Shown: positions 18,084 through 26,586, numbered from the stretch's first letter. The stretch is DNA of 64,000 nucleotides from Odoribacter sp. (GCA_013824715.1 PNOH01000021.1:1-64000), one strand, 5' to 3'. Notes: generated by a model from the letters alone, not told the origin. Numbers and translations are program-made.

Positions 18084-19571
18084 ATGATTAAACATTCCAT
18101 TCGTCTTCATCCGCTTGGAAAAGAGTTGATGGTCAACGACCAGACTCCCCTGATTGATGTGCTGCACGAATTTGGCATTGAATTTCCCTGTGGAGGCAAA
18201 GGTACCTGCGGAAAGTGCAAAGTCAGGTTGCTTGAAGGCGAGATTAAAACCACTGAAGATCATCAGCAAAAAATAGAGAAACTTGGACTTTCTGACGACT
18301 GGCGACTGGCTTGTTTCAGTAAATGCACCACCGATATCACTCTGGAAATTGACCAATTCAATCACCTGATACTGGCCGATGAAAGCGAATTTGATTTTTG
18401 TCCGCAGGAAGGTTTTGGAGTTGCAGTTGACCTGGGAACGACTACGGTTGTCGCCCAATTAATTGATTTATCGTCGGCCAAAGTGCTGGCCGTTGAAACC
18501 ATGCTGAACCCGCAGGTCAGGTTCGGGGCCGACCTGATTTCACGGATTCAATCCTGTATAGATGGAAATCAAACCGAAATGACGCGCATTATCCGTGCTG
18601 TCATTGGAAAAATGATTGATCTGATGATGAAAAAACACCCGGTTGAATTGCAGAAAGTAGTTTTGGTGGGGAACTCAGTTATGCAGCTCATCTTCAGCAA
18701 TGGTAATGTTTCACCGCTTTCTATGTATCCATTTAAAACCGATAATCTTGGCCTGAAAACTTTAATTCCTGAAGAATTGGGCTGGAATTTTCAGGTCAAA
18801 GAAAAGGTGAAGTTTTACCCCTCGATCGGGAGTTTTGTGGGCAGTGATATTCTGGCCGGAATTCTGGCAACCGGATTGCATCAGAAAGAAAAGTTTACAG
18901 CGCTGATTGATCTGGGGACCAACGGCGAAATAGTAATCGGCAACAAAAATCAAATCGTTTGTGCTTCAACTGCTGCCGGACCCGCTTTTGAAGGAGCCAA
19001 TATTTCGATGGGCATGCGGGCAGTAACAGGAGCTATTTCGTCGCTAAACCTGGTTGAAGATAAAATAGAAGCTATAGTAATTGGAAACACTGCTCCGAAA
19101 GGGATATGTGGAAGCGCGTTAATTGATGCCATCGCCATTCTCCGGAAACTGGATTTGATCGGTATGTTTGGTGAGATTAATTCAGGAGAAACGGCCATTC
19201 AAATTACCGGAAAAGTGAGCCTGAGCCAGAAGGACATCAACGAATTTCAATTGGCCAAAGCTGCCATTGCTACCGGACTGTCAATTCTGGCCAGAAAATT
19301 ATCAATCGAACTCGATGAAATTGAGACCATCTACATTGCCGGAGGATTTGGCAGTTACATCAATATCGAAAACCTTGCGGCAACCGGCATGATTGAACTT
19401 CCGCAGGAAAAAATTCATAAAATAGGAAATACAGCTTTGATCGGTGCAAAGATGTTCCTGTTTTCTGATACTGAAATGTATGAAGAAATTTTAACAAAAA
19501 CCAGGCATATCAACCTGGAAGGCGATCCGAACTTTCAGAATATTTATGTGGATAAGATGCTGTTTCTTTGA
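18084..19571 (+). CDS. Reductive activator of corrinoid enzymes (RACE; 2Fe-2S ferredoxin plus ASKHA ATPase)
   Basis: A 495-residue protein. Residues about 1-90 are a plant-type [2Fe-2S] ferredoxin with Cys36, Cys42, Cys45 and Cys77; residues about 112-495 form the DUF4445/ASKHA nucleotide-binding part (VAVDLGTTTVVAQ, ALIDLGTNGEI, STAAGPAFEGA, IYIAGGFGSYI). Such proteins reduce corrinoid that has oxidised to Co(II) back to Co(I) at the cost of ATP, which is needed for continued methyl transfer. The position directly after mtaC-mtaB fits this role. The C-terminus ends just before an AT-rich inverted repeat shared with the convergent ilvN. Confidence 0.9.
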   Translation: MIKHSIRLHPLGKELMVNDQTPLIDVLHEFGIEFPCGGKGTCGKCKVRLLEGEIKTTEDHQQKIEKLGLSDDWRLACFSKCTTDITLEIDQFNHLILADESEFDFCPQEGFGVAVDLGTTTVVAQLIDLSSAKVLAVETMLNPQVRFGADLISRIQSCIDGNQTEMTRIIRAVIGKMIDLMMKKHPVELQKVVLVGNSVMQLIFSNGNVSPLSMYPFKTDNLGLKTLIPEELGWNFQVKEKVKFYPSIGSFVGSDILAGILATGLHQKEKFTALIDLGTNGEIVIGNKNQIVCASTAAGPAFEGANISMGMRAVTGAISSLNLVEDKIEAIVIGNTAPKGICGSALIDAIAILRKLDLIGMFGEINSGETAIQITGKVSLSQKDINEFQLAKAAIATGLSILARKLSIELDEIETIYIAGGFGSYINIENLAATGMIELPQEKIHKIGNTALIGAKMFLFSDTEMYEEILTKTRHINLEGDPNFQNIYVDKMLFL

Positions 19572-19573
19572 AG

Positions 19574-19655
19574 ATTTACAATTTATTCATTTACTATTTA
19601 CCATTGATACTGCCCATTCTAGGAACAAATAGTAAATAGTAAATTGTCAAATAGT
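19574..19655. repeat. TTTACTATTTA-family AT-rich inverted repeat, copy 1
   Basis: Arms ATTTACTATTTA (19589-19600) and TAAATAGTAAAT (19633-19644) are perfect reverse complements, extended by further partial pairing. It fills the gap between the convergent RACE and ilvN genes. Related copies lie at 22190-22372 and 38822-38912. Confidence 0.7.
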
Positions 19656-19665
19656 CAATCAATTT

Positions 19666-20208
19666 TTAATCCACCTGCTCCAACAGCGCATCGCGTTCTT
19701 TCAGGAATTCCGAAAGCCGTTCTATGGTGCTGCGCGTAAGGGCAACCCTGCCTGAGCGGATGAACTGGGTGACACCAAAAACGTTTAGTTCATCGAAGAG
19801 TTGCTGTGTTTCGTCTGAATGTCCGGTTTTTTCGATCACCACATATTCGCGGGTAAGTTCTAGGATTCGCGCCCCCGAGTTGCGGACAATTTTCTCAACT
19901 TTGTCTGATTCGAACAAAAATTCGGTCGAAACTTTGTACAGGGCAATTTCCTGATAGATCATCTCATCGTTCGTGTTGGCGAAAACTTTCAAAACATCAA
20001 CCACTTTTTCAAGCTGTCCAACCACTTTCTGAACCCGATCTGCCGTTTCGCTGATCACAATGGTGAATTTGAAAATCCCTGAAATGGCAGATTCAGAAAC
20101 CGTTAAACTGTCGATGTTGATTTTCCGTCGGGTAAAGATGATGGTGATCCGGCTCAATAAACCAATATGGTTTTCCGAAAAAACGGTGATGATATATTCT
20201 TGTTTCAT
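19666..20208 (-). CDS. ilvN: Acetolactate synthase small (regulatory) subunit
   Basis: A 180-residue regulatory partner of IlvB. The N-terminal ACT domain (about 4-78, YIITVFSENHIGLLSRITIIFTRRKINIDSL) binds valine and other branched-chain amino acids for feedback control; a C-terminal small-subunit domain follows (about 85-165). It is the last gene of ilvD-ilvB-ilvN on the minus strand, 246 bp after ilvB. Assignment is firm. Confidence 0.95.
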   Translation of the reverse strand: MKQEYIITVFSENHIGLLSRITIIFTRRKINIDSLTVSESAISGIFKFTIVISETADRVQKVVGQLEKVVDVLKVFANTNDEMIYQEIALYKVSTEFLFESDKVEKIVRNSGARILELTREYVVIEKTGHSDETQQLFDELNVFGVTQFIRSGRVALTRSTIERLSEFLKERDALLEQVD

Positions 20209-20420
20209 GATAAAAAATATTTTGATGTTCTAAATTTTATTCGATGTTCCTTATCCCCAGATTTTAGAGTTGGTTCCATTTCGTCCGAAAAAAAATAATG
20301 CTTTGAACAACCAAATTGCGCGGACGATTTTCACTGTTTAATGTTTATTTCTATAAATATTTCACTCTGGAGTTGAAAAATACTGTATCCAATTGGCTCA
20401 TGTTGATATTTCAGAGCCTA

Positions 20421-20450
20421 ACCTGGAACTTGGAACCTGGAACCTGGAAC
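20421..20450. repeat. GGAACCT short tandem repeat
   Basis: Four imperfect 7-base units (CTGGAAC/TTGGAAC/CTGGAAC/CTGGAAC) stand directly before the ilvB stop codon region. Similar 7-base tracts are known low-complexity intergenic features of Bacteroidota; no function is evident. Confidence 0.6.
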
Positions 20451-20454
20451 TTTC

Positions 20455-22152
20455 CTACGGTTCTAAAATAATGTCAGAAATGGATGCTCCGGTCGGAATC
20501 ATCGGGAAAACATTGTCTTCCTGTTCAACTACAACTTCGAGCACATAAGGTCCCTGGTGGTCGATCATTTCCTGAATAGCGCCTTCCAATTGATCGCGGG
20601 TAGTCACTTTTTGTGAAGCTAGTCCGTAAGCTTTGGCGATTCCGACGAAATCCGGATTTTTCATTTCAGTAAATGAATACCGTTTTTCGAAGAACAATTG
20701 CTGCCACTGACGAACCATCCCCAGAAAATTGTTGTTCAGCACAATGATTTTTACACCAATTTCGTATTGCGAAATGGTGCCGAGTTCCTGAATCGTCATC
20801 TGGAAACCACCATCGCCAACCATGGCGAACACCTCGCGGTCGGGGCGGCCAATTTTGGCTCCCATTGCTGCCGGAACCCCGTAGCCCATCGTTCCCAAAC
20901 CACCGGAAGTGACATTGCTCCGTGATTGGTTAAATTTAAAATATCGGGAAGCAATCATTTGCTGCTGACCTACATCAGTAACCAGAATTGCATCATTATT
21001 TGTTTTCTCGGAGGCTATCCGAACCACTTCGCCCATGGTTAACCCGGTTTTTTTCGGATAAACATCATGAGATACTACTTTGTCGTATTCAATCTTGTAG
21101 CAAGCATGGAATTCTTCCAGCCATGCCTTGTGAGTATTTGGGTTCACATTGTCAATCAACATCCGGAGCGATTTTTTGGCATTTCCCAAAACCGGGGCAT
21201 CAGCTTTAATGATTTTATTTATTTCCGCAGGATCTATTTCAAGGTGAACAATTTTAGCCTGCCGAGCGTAAGCTGCAACTTTTCCGGTCACCCGGTCGTC
21301 GAACCGCATTCCGATCGAAATAACCACATCAGCTTCATTGGTCTTAATATTCGGGCCATAATTTCCATGCATGCCGAGCATTCCAACATTTAGCGGGTGA
21401 TTACTTGGAAGCGCTGAAAGTCCCAGTAAAGTCCAGGCAGCAGGTATCCCGGTTTTTTCGAGAAATTCTTTTAATTCGTTTTCAGCATGAGCCAGAATAA
21501 CTCCGTGCCCGAACAAAACGATTGGTTTTTTAGCATTATTGATGAGGTCGGCGGCAGCTTTTACCTGAAACGGATCAACAGGATGTTCAGGAAGATAACT
21601 CCTGATTTTGGTGCATTTTTTATATTCGAAATCAAATTGTCCAAACTGTGCATCTTTGGCAATATCAATGAGTACCGGTCCCGGCCTGCCAGTGTGTGCG
21701 ATATGAAAAGCTTTTGCAATGGCTTCAGGAATTTCATCGGCTGAGGTAACCTGATAGTTCCATTTGGTTACCGGCATGGTAATCCCCATTACATCTGATT
21801 CCTGAAAAGCATCGGTTCCCAAAAGTGGCGAAGCAACCTGACCCGTAATGCAGACCAATGGAATGGAGTCAATCAGGGCATCGGCCAAACCTGTAATCAG
21901 GTTGGTTGCTCCCGGGCCTGATGTTGCAAAGCAAACTCCAACTTTCCCGGTTACCTTGGCATAACCTTCGGCTGCATGTATTGCTCCCTGCTCGTGGCGG
22001 GTTAAATAATGGGTAACCTGTTGATCGTAGTCGTAGAGTGCGTCATAAATGGGCATGATTGCACCTCCCGGATACCCGAAAATAGTATCAACGCCTTCTT
22101 CCAGAAGGGATTTTATAACAGCTTCTGAGCCGCTTATTCGCTGTGTCGCCAT
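20455..22152 (-). CDS. ilvB: Acetolactate synthase large (catalytic) subunit
   Basis: A 565-residue thiamine diphosphate enzyme, condensing two pyruvates (or pyruvate and 2-oxobutyrate) to acetolactate (acetohydroxybutyrate). The three TPP-enzyme domains are in order; the TPP-activating Glu54 lies in TRHEQGAIHAAEGYA, and the TPP/Mg motif GDGGFQMTIQEL...LNNN is near residue 445-475. An FAD-binding central domain includes GMHGNYGPNIK. It lies between ilvD and ilvN on the same strand. The upstream 222-bp gap is filled with AT-rich repeats, and no separate promoter is obvious, so read-through from the attenuated ilvD promoter is likely. Confidence 0.97.
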   Translation of the reverse strand: MATQRISGSEAVIKSLLEEGVDTIFGYPGGAIMPIYDALYDYDQQVTHYLTRHEQGAIHAAEGYAKVTGKVGVCFATSGPGATNLITGLADALIDSIPLVCITGQVASPLLGTDAFQESDVMGITMPVTKWNYQVTSADEIPEAIAKAFHIAHTGRPGPVLIDIAKDAQFGQFDFEYKKCTKIRSYLPEHPVDPFQVKAAADLINNAKKPIVLFGHGVILAHAENELKEFLEKTGIPAAWTLLGLSALPSNHPLNVGMLGMHGNYGPNIKTNEADVVISIGMRFDDRVTGKVAAYARQAKIVHLEIDPAEINKIIKADAPVLGNAKKSLRMLIDNVNPNTHKAWLEEFHACYKIEYDKVVSHDVYPKKTGLTMGEVVRIASEKTNNDAILVTDVGQQQMIASRYFKFNQSRSNVTSGGLGTMGYGVPAAMGAKIGRPDREVFAMVGDGGFQMTIQELGTISQYEIGVKIIVLNNNFLGMVRQWQQLFFEKRYSFTEMKNPDFVGIAKAYGLASQKVTTRDQLEGAIQEMIDHQGPYVLEVVVEQEDNVFPMIPTGASISDIILEP

Positions 22153-22189
22153 ATTTGTTCTTTTTATGTTATTCTTATTTATTCCTGAA

Positions 22190-22372
22190 AAATTTACTAT
22201 TAGACGATTTACTATTTACACGTTCGAACGATCGGACTAAATAGTCAATTGTAAATGAATAAATCGTAAATATTAGTTTGAATTTACTATTTGACGATTT
22301 ACCATTTACTATTTGAAAAAACTACATCAGAGCCCCAAAATGGTAAATTGTAAATATTTAAATCGTAAATAA
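22190..22372. repeat. TTTACTATTTA-family AT-rich repeats, copy 2 (double)
   Basis: The ilvD-ilvB gap contains two successive inverted structures: ACGATTTA (22204-22211) with TAAATCGT (22260-22267), and GACGATTTACCATTTACTATTT (from about 22282) with complementary AAATGGTAAATTG...AAATCGT (22338-22369). The units share ATTTACTATTTA and GCCCCAAAA with the copies near 19.6 and 38.8 kb. Confidence 0.65.
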
Positions 22373-22374
22373 TT

Positions 22375-24204
22375 TTAATCTATCATCCTTATTGCTCCCC
22401 GGTCAGCCGACGAAACCATGCTGGCGTAGGCTTTCAGCGCTTTGCTAACCTGACGGTCGCGCGGGTTTGGCATGAATGCATCTTTCCCTTTTTCGATTTC
22501 CTTTTTCCTTCTTTCTTCCAATTCTTCATTGCTGAGCAGAACGTCTATTTTGCGGGTCAGGATATCGATTTCAATTAAATCTCCATCCTGAATGAGGGCT
22601 ATTTCGCCACCTGCGGCAGCTTCCGGAGAAACATGACCAATGGATAAGCCAGAAGTTCCACCTGAAAAACGACCATCGGTAATCAACGCACAGGCCTTTC
22701 CGAGGTTCATCGATTTGATGTAGGAAGTTGGATACAACATTTCCTGCATCCCCGGACCGCCTTTTGGCCCTTCATAAATAATCACCACCACATCGCCAGC
22801 CTGCACTTTGTCGCCAAGAATTCCGTTGCAGGCATCATCCTGCGATTGGAATACCCTGGCCGTTCCTTTAAAATGATAGACTGACGGATCGACTCCTGCT
22901 GTTTTAACGATGCAGCCGTCTCGTGCAATATTGCCGTAAAGAACAGCCAAACCGCCATCTTTGTTGTAGGCATGTTCGTAATCGCGGATGCAACCATGAG
23001 CCCGGTCGGTATCTAATTCTTTGTAATATTTTTCCTGCGAACCCATTACGAGGTTACGGCCTCCTCCAGGCGCAGATTTATATCTCCTGAAGGCATCTTC
23101 AATAACAGTTGGAGCCATCACATCATATTGGGCAATTGCTTCTTTCAGTGTAAGTCCATCGGCACGTGGAACAGAGGTATCGAGCATTCCGGCACGGTCA
23201 AGTTCGGCTAAAATGCCCAAAATTCCACCAGCACGGTTAACATCCTGAATGTGGTAACTGCCACTTGGCGCTACTTTGCAAAGATTGGGGGTAATCCGCG
23301 ACAATTCGTCGATGTCCTTCATGGTAAAATCAACTTCACCTTCGAAAGCAATGGCCAGAATATGCAAAACGGTATTGGTTGAACCGCCCATCGCGATATC
23401 CAGTTTCATCGCATTCTGGAAAGCCGCTTTGGTGGCTATATTTCGTGGCAGCGCATTTTCGTTGCCGTTTTTATAATAATCGTAGGTCATTTCAACAATC
23501 CGGTTGGCAGCTTCGTCGAACAGGCGTTTCCGGTTGGCATGAGTCGCCAGTATTGTTCCATTGCCCGGAAGCGCCAAACCAAGAGCTTCGGCCAGACAAT
23601 TCATCGAGTTGGCTGTAAACATTCCGGAGCAAGAACCGCAGGTTGGACAAGCGATCTTCTCAACGGCTTCAATTTTTGCATCCGAAACAGAATTGTCTCC
23701 AGCCATGACCATCGCATCAACGAGGTCGTACATTTGTCCATCAATTTCACCGGCTTCCATAGGGCCACCCGATACAAAAATGGCTGGAATGTTCAAGCGC
23801 ATGGCGGCCATCATCATTCCTGGAGTAATTTTATCACAGTTCGAAATGCAAACCATGGCATCGGCACGGTGCGCGTTGCACATGTATTCAACACTATCGG
23901 CAATCACATCGCGCGATGGTAATGAATACAACATACCATCGTGCCCCATAGCAATTCCATCGTCAACAGCAATCGTATTAAATTCTGCTGCAAAGCAACC
24001 TTTCTGTTCAACGATGCCTTTAATGTACTGACCAACATCATGAAGATGCGCGTGCCCGGGAACAAACTGTGTAAACGAATTAACAATGGCAATTACCGGT
24101 CGCCCAAAATGTTCTTCCTTCATACCGTTCGCCCGCCAGAGGCTTCTTGCCCCGGCCATTCGCCGTCCTTCGGTTGTAGTAGCCGATCTTAATCGTTTTT
24201 GCAT
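22375..24204 (-). CDS. ilvD: Dihydroxy-acid dehydratase
   Basis: A 609-residue Fe-S dehydratase, third step of valine/isoleucine synthesis, giving the 2-oxo acids. Cysteines proposed as cluster ligands are in [13 protein letters not shown] (about residue 117-129) and [18 protein letters not shown] (about 187-204); the substrate/Mg segments [13 protein letters not shown] and [20 protein letters not shown] are present. It is the first structural gene of the ilvDBN unit and is preceded by a leader peptide gene and an intrinsic terminator, so its transcription is probably attenuated by supply of branched-chain amino acids. Confidence 0.97.
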   Translation of the reverse strand: MQKRLRSATTTEGRRMAGARSLWRANGMKEEHFGRPVIAIVNSFTQFVPGHAHLHDVGQYIKGIVEQKGCFAAEFNTIAVDDGIAMGHDGMLYSLPSRDVIADSVEYMCNAHRADAMVCISNCDKITPGMMMAAMRLNIPAIFVSGGPMEAGEIDGQMYDLVDAMVMAGDNSVSDAKIEAVEKIACPTCGSCSGMFTANSMNCLAEALGLALPGNGTILATHANRKRLFDEAANRIVEMTYDYYKNGNENALPRNIATKAAFQNAMKLDIAMGGSTNTVLHILAIAFEGEVDFTMKDIDELSRITPNLCKVAPSGSYHIQDVNRAGGILGILAELDRAGMLDTSVPRADGLTLKEAIAQYDVMAPTVIEDAFRRYKSAPGGGRNLVMGSQEKYYKELDTDRAHGCIRDYEHAYNKDGGLAVLYGNIARDGCIVKTAGVDPSVYHFKGTARVFQSQDDACNGILGDKVQAGDVVVIIYEGPKGGPGMQEMLYPTSYIKSMNLGKACALITDGRFSGGTSGLSIGHVSPEAAAGGEIALIQDGDLIEIDILTRKIDVLLSNEELEERRKKEIEKGKDAFMPNPRDRQVSKALKAYASMVSSADRGAIRMID

Positions 24205-24238
24205 ATCTTTTTTTCTGAAATTATTTTCCTTTAAAAAA

Positions 24239-24268
24239 AAGCCTTTCTCATTGGTTTGAGAAAGGCTT
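24239..24268 (-). terminator. ilv attenuator: intrinsic terminator between leader peptide and ilvD
   Basis: A perfect 12-bp stem, AAGCCTTTCTCA (24239-24250) with TGAGAAAGGCTT (24257-24268), with a 6-nt loop, is followed on the minus strand by eight T residues (24240 down to 24233). It lies 28 bp downstream of the leader peptide stop and 34 bp upstream of the ilvD ATG, the place expected for an attenuator. An antiterminator is less clear; ATTGGT (minus strand, just after the leader stop) could pair with ACCAAT in and next to the terminator loop. Confidence 0.85.
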
Positions 24269-24296
24269 CTAAGTTTTAGCTTACATTATACCAATC

Positions 24297-24362
24297 TCAT
24301 TCAGCACGAAGGAGGACCACCACGCTGACAAGAATTAAAGATATAATGCTGATATTTTTCAT
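24297..24362 (-). CDS. ilvL: Branched-chain amino acid leader peptide (ilv attenuator)
   Basis: A 21-codon reading frame on the minus strand, start ATG at 24362-24360, stop TGA at 24299-24297. The peptide starts MKNISIISLILVSVVVLL and ends RAE; 12 of 21 residues are Ile (4), Leu (4) or Val (4), including the run VVVLL. This composition, its position between a good promoter and a terminator, and the downstream ilvD-ilvB-ilvN genes match the logic of the enterobacterial ilvGMEDA leader: ribosome stalling at Ile/Leu/Val codons when charged tRNA is scarce would prevent terminator formation. It is far shorter than normal gene-calling limits. The peptide is seen directly; the regulatory mechanism is inferred from the known system. 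Confidence 0.85.
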   Translation of the reverse strand: MKNISIISLILVSVVVLLRAE

Positions 24363-24384
24363 TTCTGTTTGCTTTTAATGCTGG

Positions 24385-24414
24385 CAAAAGTAGAAATTAA
24401 ATTGAACTTCCAAA
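24385..24414 (-). promoter_or_regulatory. Promoter of ilvL-ilvDBN
   Basis: On the minus strand, TTTG (24414-24411), an 18-nt spacer, then TACTTTTG (24392-24385) match the Bacteroidota sigma consensus TTTG-N19-TAnnTTTG closely. Transcription would start near 24378, 16 nt before the leader peptide ATG. Confidence 0.65.
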
Positions 24415-24576
24415 ATTAATTTGAAAGTAAAATACTTGTTTGTCTGAAAAATTAAAACAAAACCATTCCTTTTTCAACAATTAAAACGTAAAAAGAACAT
24501 TTTTCGATACGATTACGAATTTGGATATTTTTGTCAAACCTCAAATCTGGTAGCAGGCGATTTGTGAAGTCTAAAA

Positions 24577-25443
24577 CTATGGACGATATGATTTACTCAT
24601 CGATACCGGAGTACAAATAATAAAATTGGCCAACCCTAAACTTTCTTTTTCCAGCTCATCGATTTCATCCTGTTCGGTCGATCCGATTGTCAATATTTTT
24701 AAATCAGGATTCGCTTTTTTGAGATACCATTCTATTCCCTGATGGCGATCACTGTGGTAAGAGCCGTTGAAATGAATCATTGTTTTTCCGGGAGAAAAAT
24801 TTTTCAGGATGAAATAGGCCATCGTAGCATCTTTTACTGCCTGCGATTTTGGTAAGTTCTGTCCACCATGTCCCTCTGCTTTTTTGAAAATTTCTGCGTA
24901 GCAGGCAAGCGTGCTGTCATATTCGATCGGGAGTGGAGCTATCCATTTTTTTGCTACTTGATCAATACTGTCCAATTTTTCTAATCCTTTGGAATAAACC
25001 ATATTGGCATATCGTCGTGGTATGTTGGTCGCGATAAACTTCAATTTATTCTTTTTGGCAAAATCAAGCAAAGGTTTATAGTCGGTCGTGTAATTCGTCC
25101 AGAGTTTGGCTTCGTCTTTCAATGTTTTTTCAGAAACTAAACCCGATAAATACTCATTAAGAACAATCTGATCATCTGATTCAAACATTTCGGCCCCAAG
25201 AATCAGGTCTCCCTTTTTTGCATCGTAAAGCTCTCTGGTGAGTTCATGTTCAAGCCAATGATTAATCGGATTGTCATGAAATTCTCCAAAAAGGATCACA
25301 TCGGCCTCTTTGGCCGATTCCAGAAGTTTGTCAAACTTCATTTCTTTCCCATCAGAATTATACAATACAAATGCCTTCTTATCACTCCTGAAAGAGAACA
25401 AGGAAAGGACTACTGCAACTAAAATCAAGTTTTTTCCAATCAT
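24577..25443 (-). CDS. ChaN family haem-binding-like lipoprotein/secreted protein
   Basis: A 288-residue protein with an N-terminal hydrophobic export signal (KNLILVAVVLSLFSF) and the ChaN fold (DUF399). The family motifs ADVILFGEFHDNPINHWLEH (about 49-68) and LILGAEMFESDDQ (about 80-92) and the C-terminal MIHFNGSYHSDRHQGIEWYL segment are visible. Known members are outer-membrane-associated proteins that bind haem or are linked to iron acquisition. No lipobox cysteine is seen near the signal, so it may be periplasmic rather than lipidated. It stands alone; its upstream region holds the hairpin repeats of 25514-25664. Confidence 0.8.
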   Translation of the reverse strand: MIGKNLILVAVVLSLFSFRSDKKAFVLYNSDGKEMKFDKLLESAKEADVILFGEFHDNPINHWLEHELTRELYDAKKGDLILGAEMFESDDQIVLNEYLSGLVSEKTLKDEAKLWTNYTTDYKPLLDFAKKNKLKFIATNIPRRYANMVYSKGLEKLDSIDQVAKKWIAPLPIEYDSTLACYAEIFKKAEGHGGQNLPKSQAVKDATMAYFILKNFSPGKTMIHFNGSYHSDRHQGIEWYLKKANPDLKILTIGSTEQDEIDELEKESLGLANFIICTPVSMSKSYRP

Positions 25444-25513
25444 AATATGGGTATTAAGTAGTTAGGAGCATATATTGTCGTATTTTCCACTAATAAATGT
25501 GGCTAAATTCTTT

Positions 25514-25664
25514 CACCGCTATGCGGCTTTTATTCTTGCGGTAATTTATTTTCTACCATACTGTCACCGCAATGCGGCTGTTAAATGGTTAAGGTGCAGA
25601 GCACAGATAGTTTGGTAGATCAGTTGAACAAATATTTAAATCTTTAGCCGCATAGCGGTGACAG
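25514..25664. repeat. CACCGCnATGCGG palindrome array with GGTGCAGAGCAC motif
   Basis: Three related palindromes are found: CACCGCTATGCGGCT (25514-25528), CTGTCACCGCAATGCGGCTG (25561-25580) and, inverted, AGCCGCATAGCGGTGACAG (25646-25664). The second is enclosed in a near-perfect inverted pair CTACCATACT (25553-25562)/AGTTTGGTAG (25609-25618) that also contains GGTGCAGAGCAC (25593-25604), the motif of the 4431-4570 element. This looks like a REP-type mosaic between the ChaN and SDR genes. Confidence 0.7.
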
Positions 25665-25722
25665 ATTTCGTTTCAATTATGACATTATTTCACTCGTAAA
25701 ACTTTAATTACCGCTCCATGAA

Positions 25723-26493
25723 TTATAAACGTGGTATGGTCAGGCCTCCGTCAACCATGAATACCTGTCCGGTAGAGTAGGGGAAGCTGCCTGAAGCCAG
25801 AGCACCTACGGCTTTTGCAACATCTTCAGGTTGTCCCCAACGATTTTGGACACATAATCCGTTGGCGAATAACCGATCGTATTTTTCTTTTACTCCAGAA
25901 GTCATATCAGTCTGGGTAACTCCGGGGCGGATTTCATAAACCGGTATGTCAAATTCACCCAAACGTACAGCAAATAGTTGAGTTGCCATACTAACCCCTG
26001 CTTTGGAAATGCAGTATTCTCCTCGGATAACAGAGGCAACTGTGGCTGAAATGGAGGATATATTGATAATGCAGCCATCAAATTCCGGATCCAGCCGTTT
26101 TTGATCAATCATCCAGTTTGCAGCATCCTGAGTTAGAAAATAATTTCCTTTCAGATTGACGGAAATAACCTCGTCAAAACTTTCTTCCGTTGCATCAAGA
26201 ATGTCTCGTCTCTCGGCAGGTGCGATACCAGCGTTGTTGACGAGAATATGCAGCCTGTTGAAATGTTCTTTTACCTGACTGAGAATTCTTTTTCGATCTT
26301 CATGAAGGGCAATATTTCCCTGACAGTATTTTACATCTGCCCCCAACTCTTTCACTGCCGAAATGATTTCTTCAACAGATTCTTCAGGACGAATTCCATT
26401 GATCGCCAAATCGAATCCCAGCAAGGCCAATTGTTTGACTATACCAAAACCTATTCCTCTGCTTCCGCCGGTTACCAATGCTACTTTTTTCAT
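25723..26493 (-). CDS. SDR family NAD(P)-dependent oxidoreductase (3-oxoacyl-ACP-reductase-like)
   Basis: A 256-residue classical short-chain dehydrogenase. The cofactor motif TGGSRGIGFG is at residues about 8-17, NNAG at about 88-91, and the catalytic Ser-Tyr-Lys is ISSISATVASVIRGEYCISK (Ser about 147, Tyr about 162, Lys about 166). Despite similarity to fatty acid reductases, such family members next to Gfo/Idh and TIM-barrel isomerases usually act on sugars or sugar acids. It follows the Gfo/Idh gene on the same strand, separated by a CACATAG hairpin that may reduce read-through. Substrate not determinable. Confidence 0.85.
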   Translation of the reverse strand: MKKVALVTGGSRGIGFGIVKQLALLGFDLAINGIRPEESVEEIISAVKELGADVKYCQGNIALHEDRKRILSQVKEHFNRLHILVNNAGIAPAERRDILDATEESFDEVISVNLKGNYFLTQDAANWMIDQKRLDPEFDGCIINISSISATVASVIRGEYCISKAGVSMATQLFAVRLGEFDIPVYEIRPGVTQTDMTSGVKEKYDRLFANGLCVQNRWGQPEDVAKAVGALASGSFPYSTGQVFMVDGGLTIPRL

Positions 26494-26507
26494 CGTTATT
26501 ATTTTTT

Positions 26508-26572
26508 AACCACATAGTCACATAGAACACATAGTTTTTATTTTTCTATGTGACCTATGTGGCTATGTGGTT
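26508..26572. repeat. CACATAG inverted repeat / hairpin, copy 2
   Basis: Arms AACCACATAGTCACATAG (26508-26525) and CTATGTGGCTATGTGGTT (26555-26572) pair with a single mismatch that can form a G-U pair. It belongs to the same family as 11225-11307 and lies after the stop of the Gfo/Idh gene. Confidence 0.8.
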
Positions 26573-26586
26573 GTTTTAATTATTTC

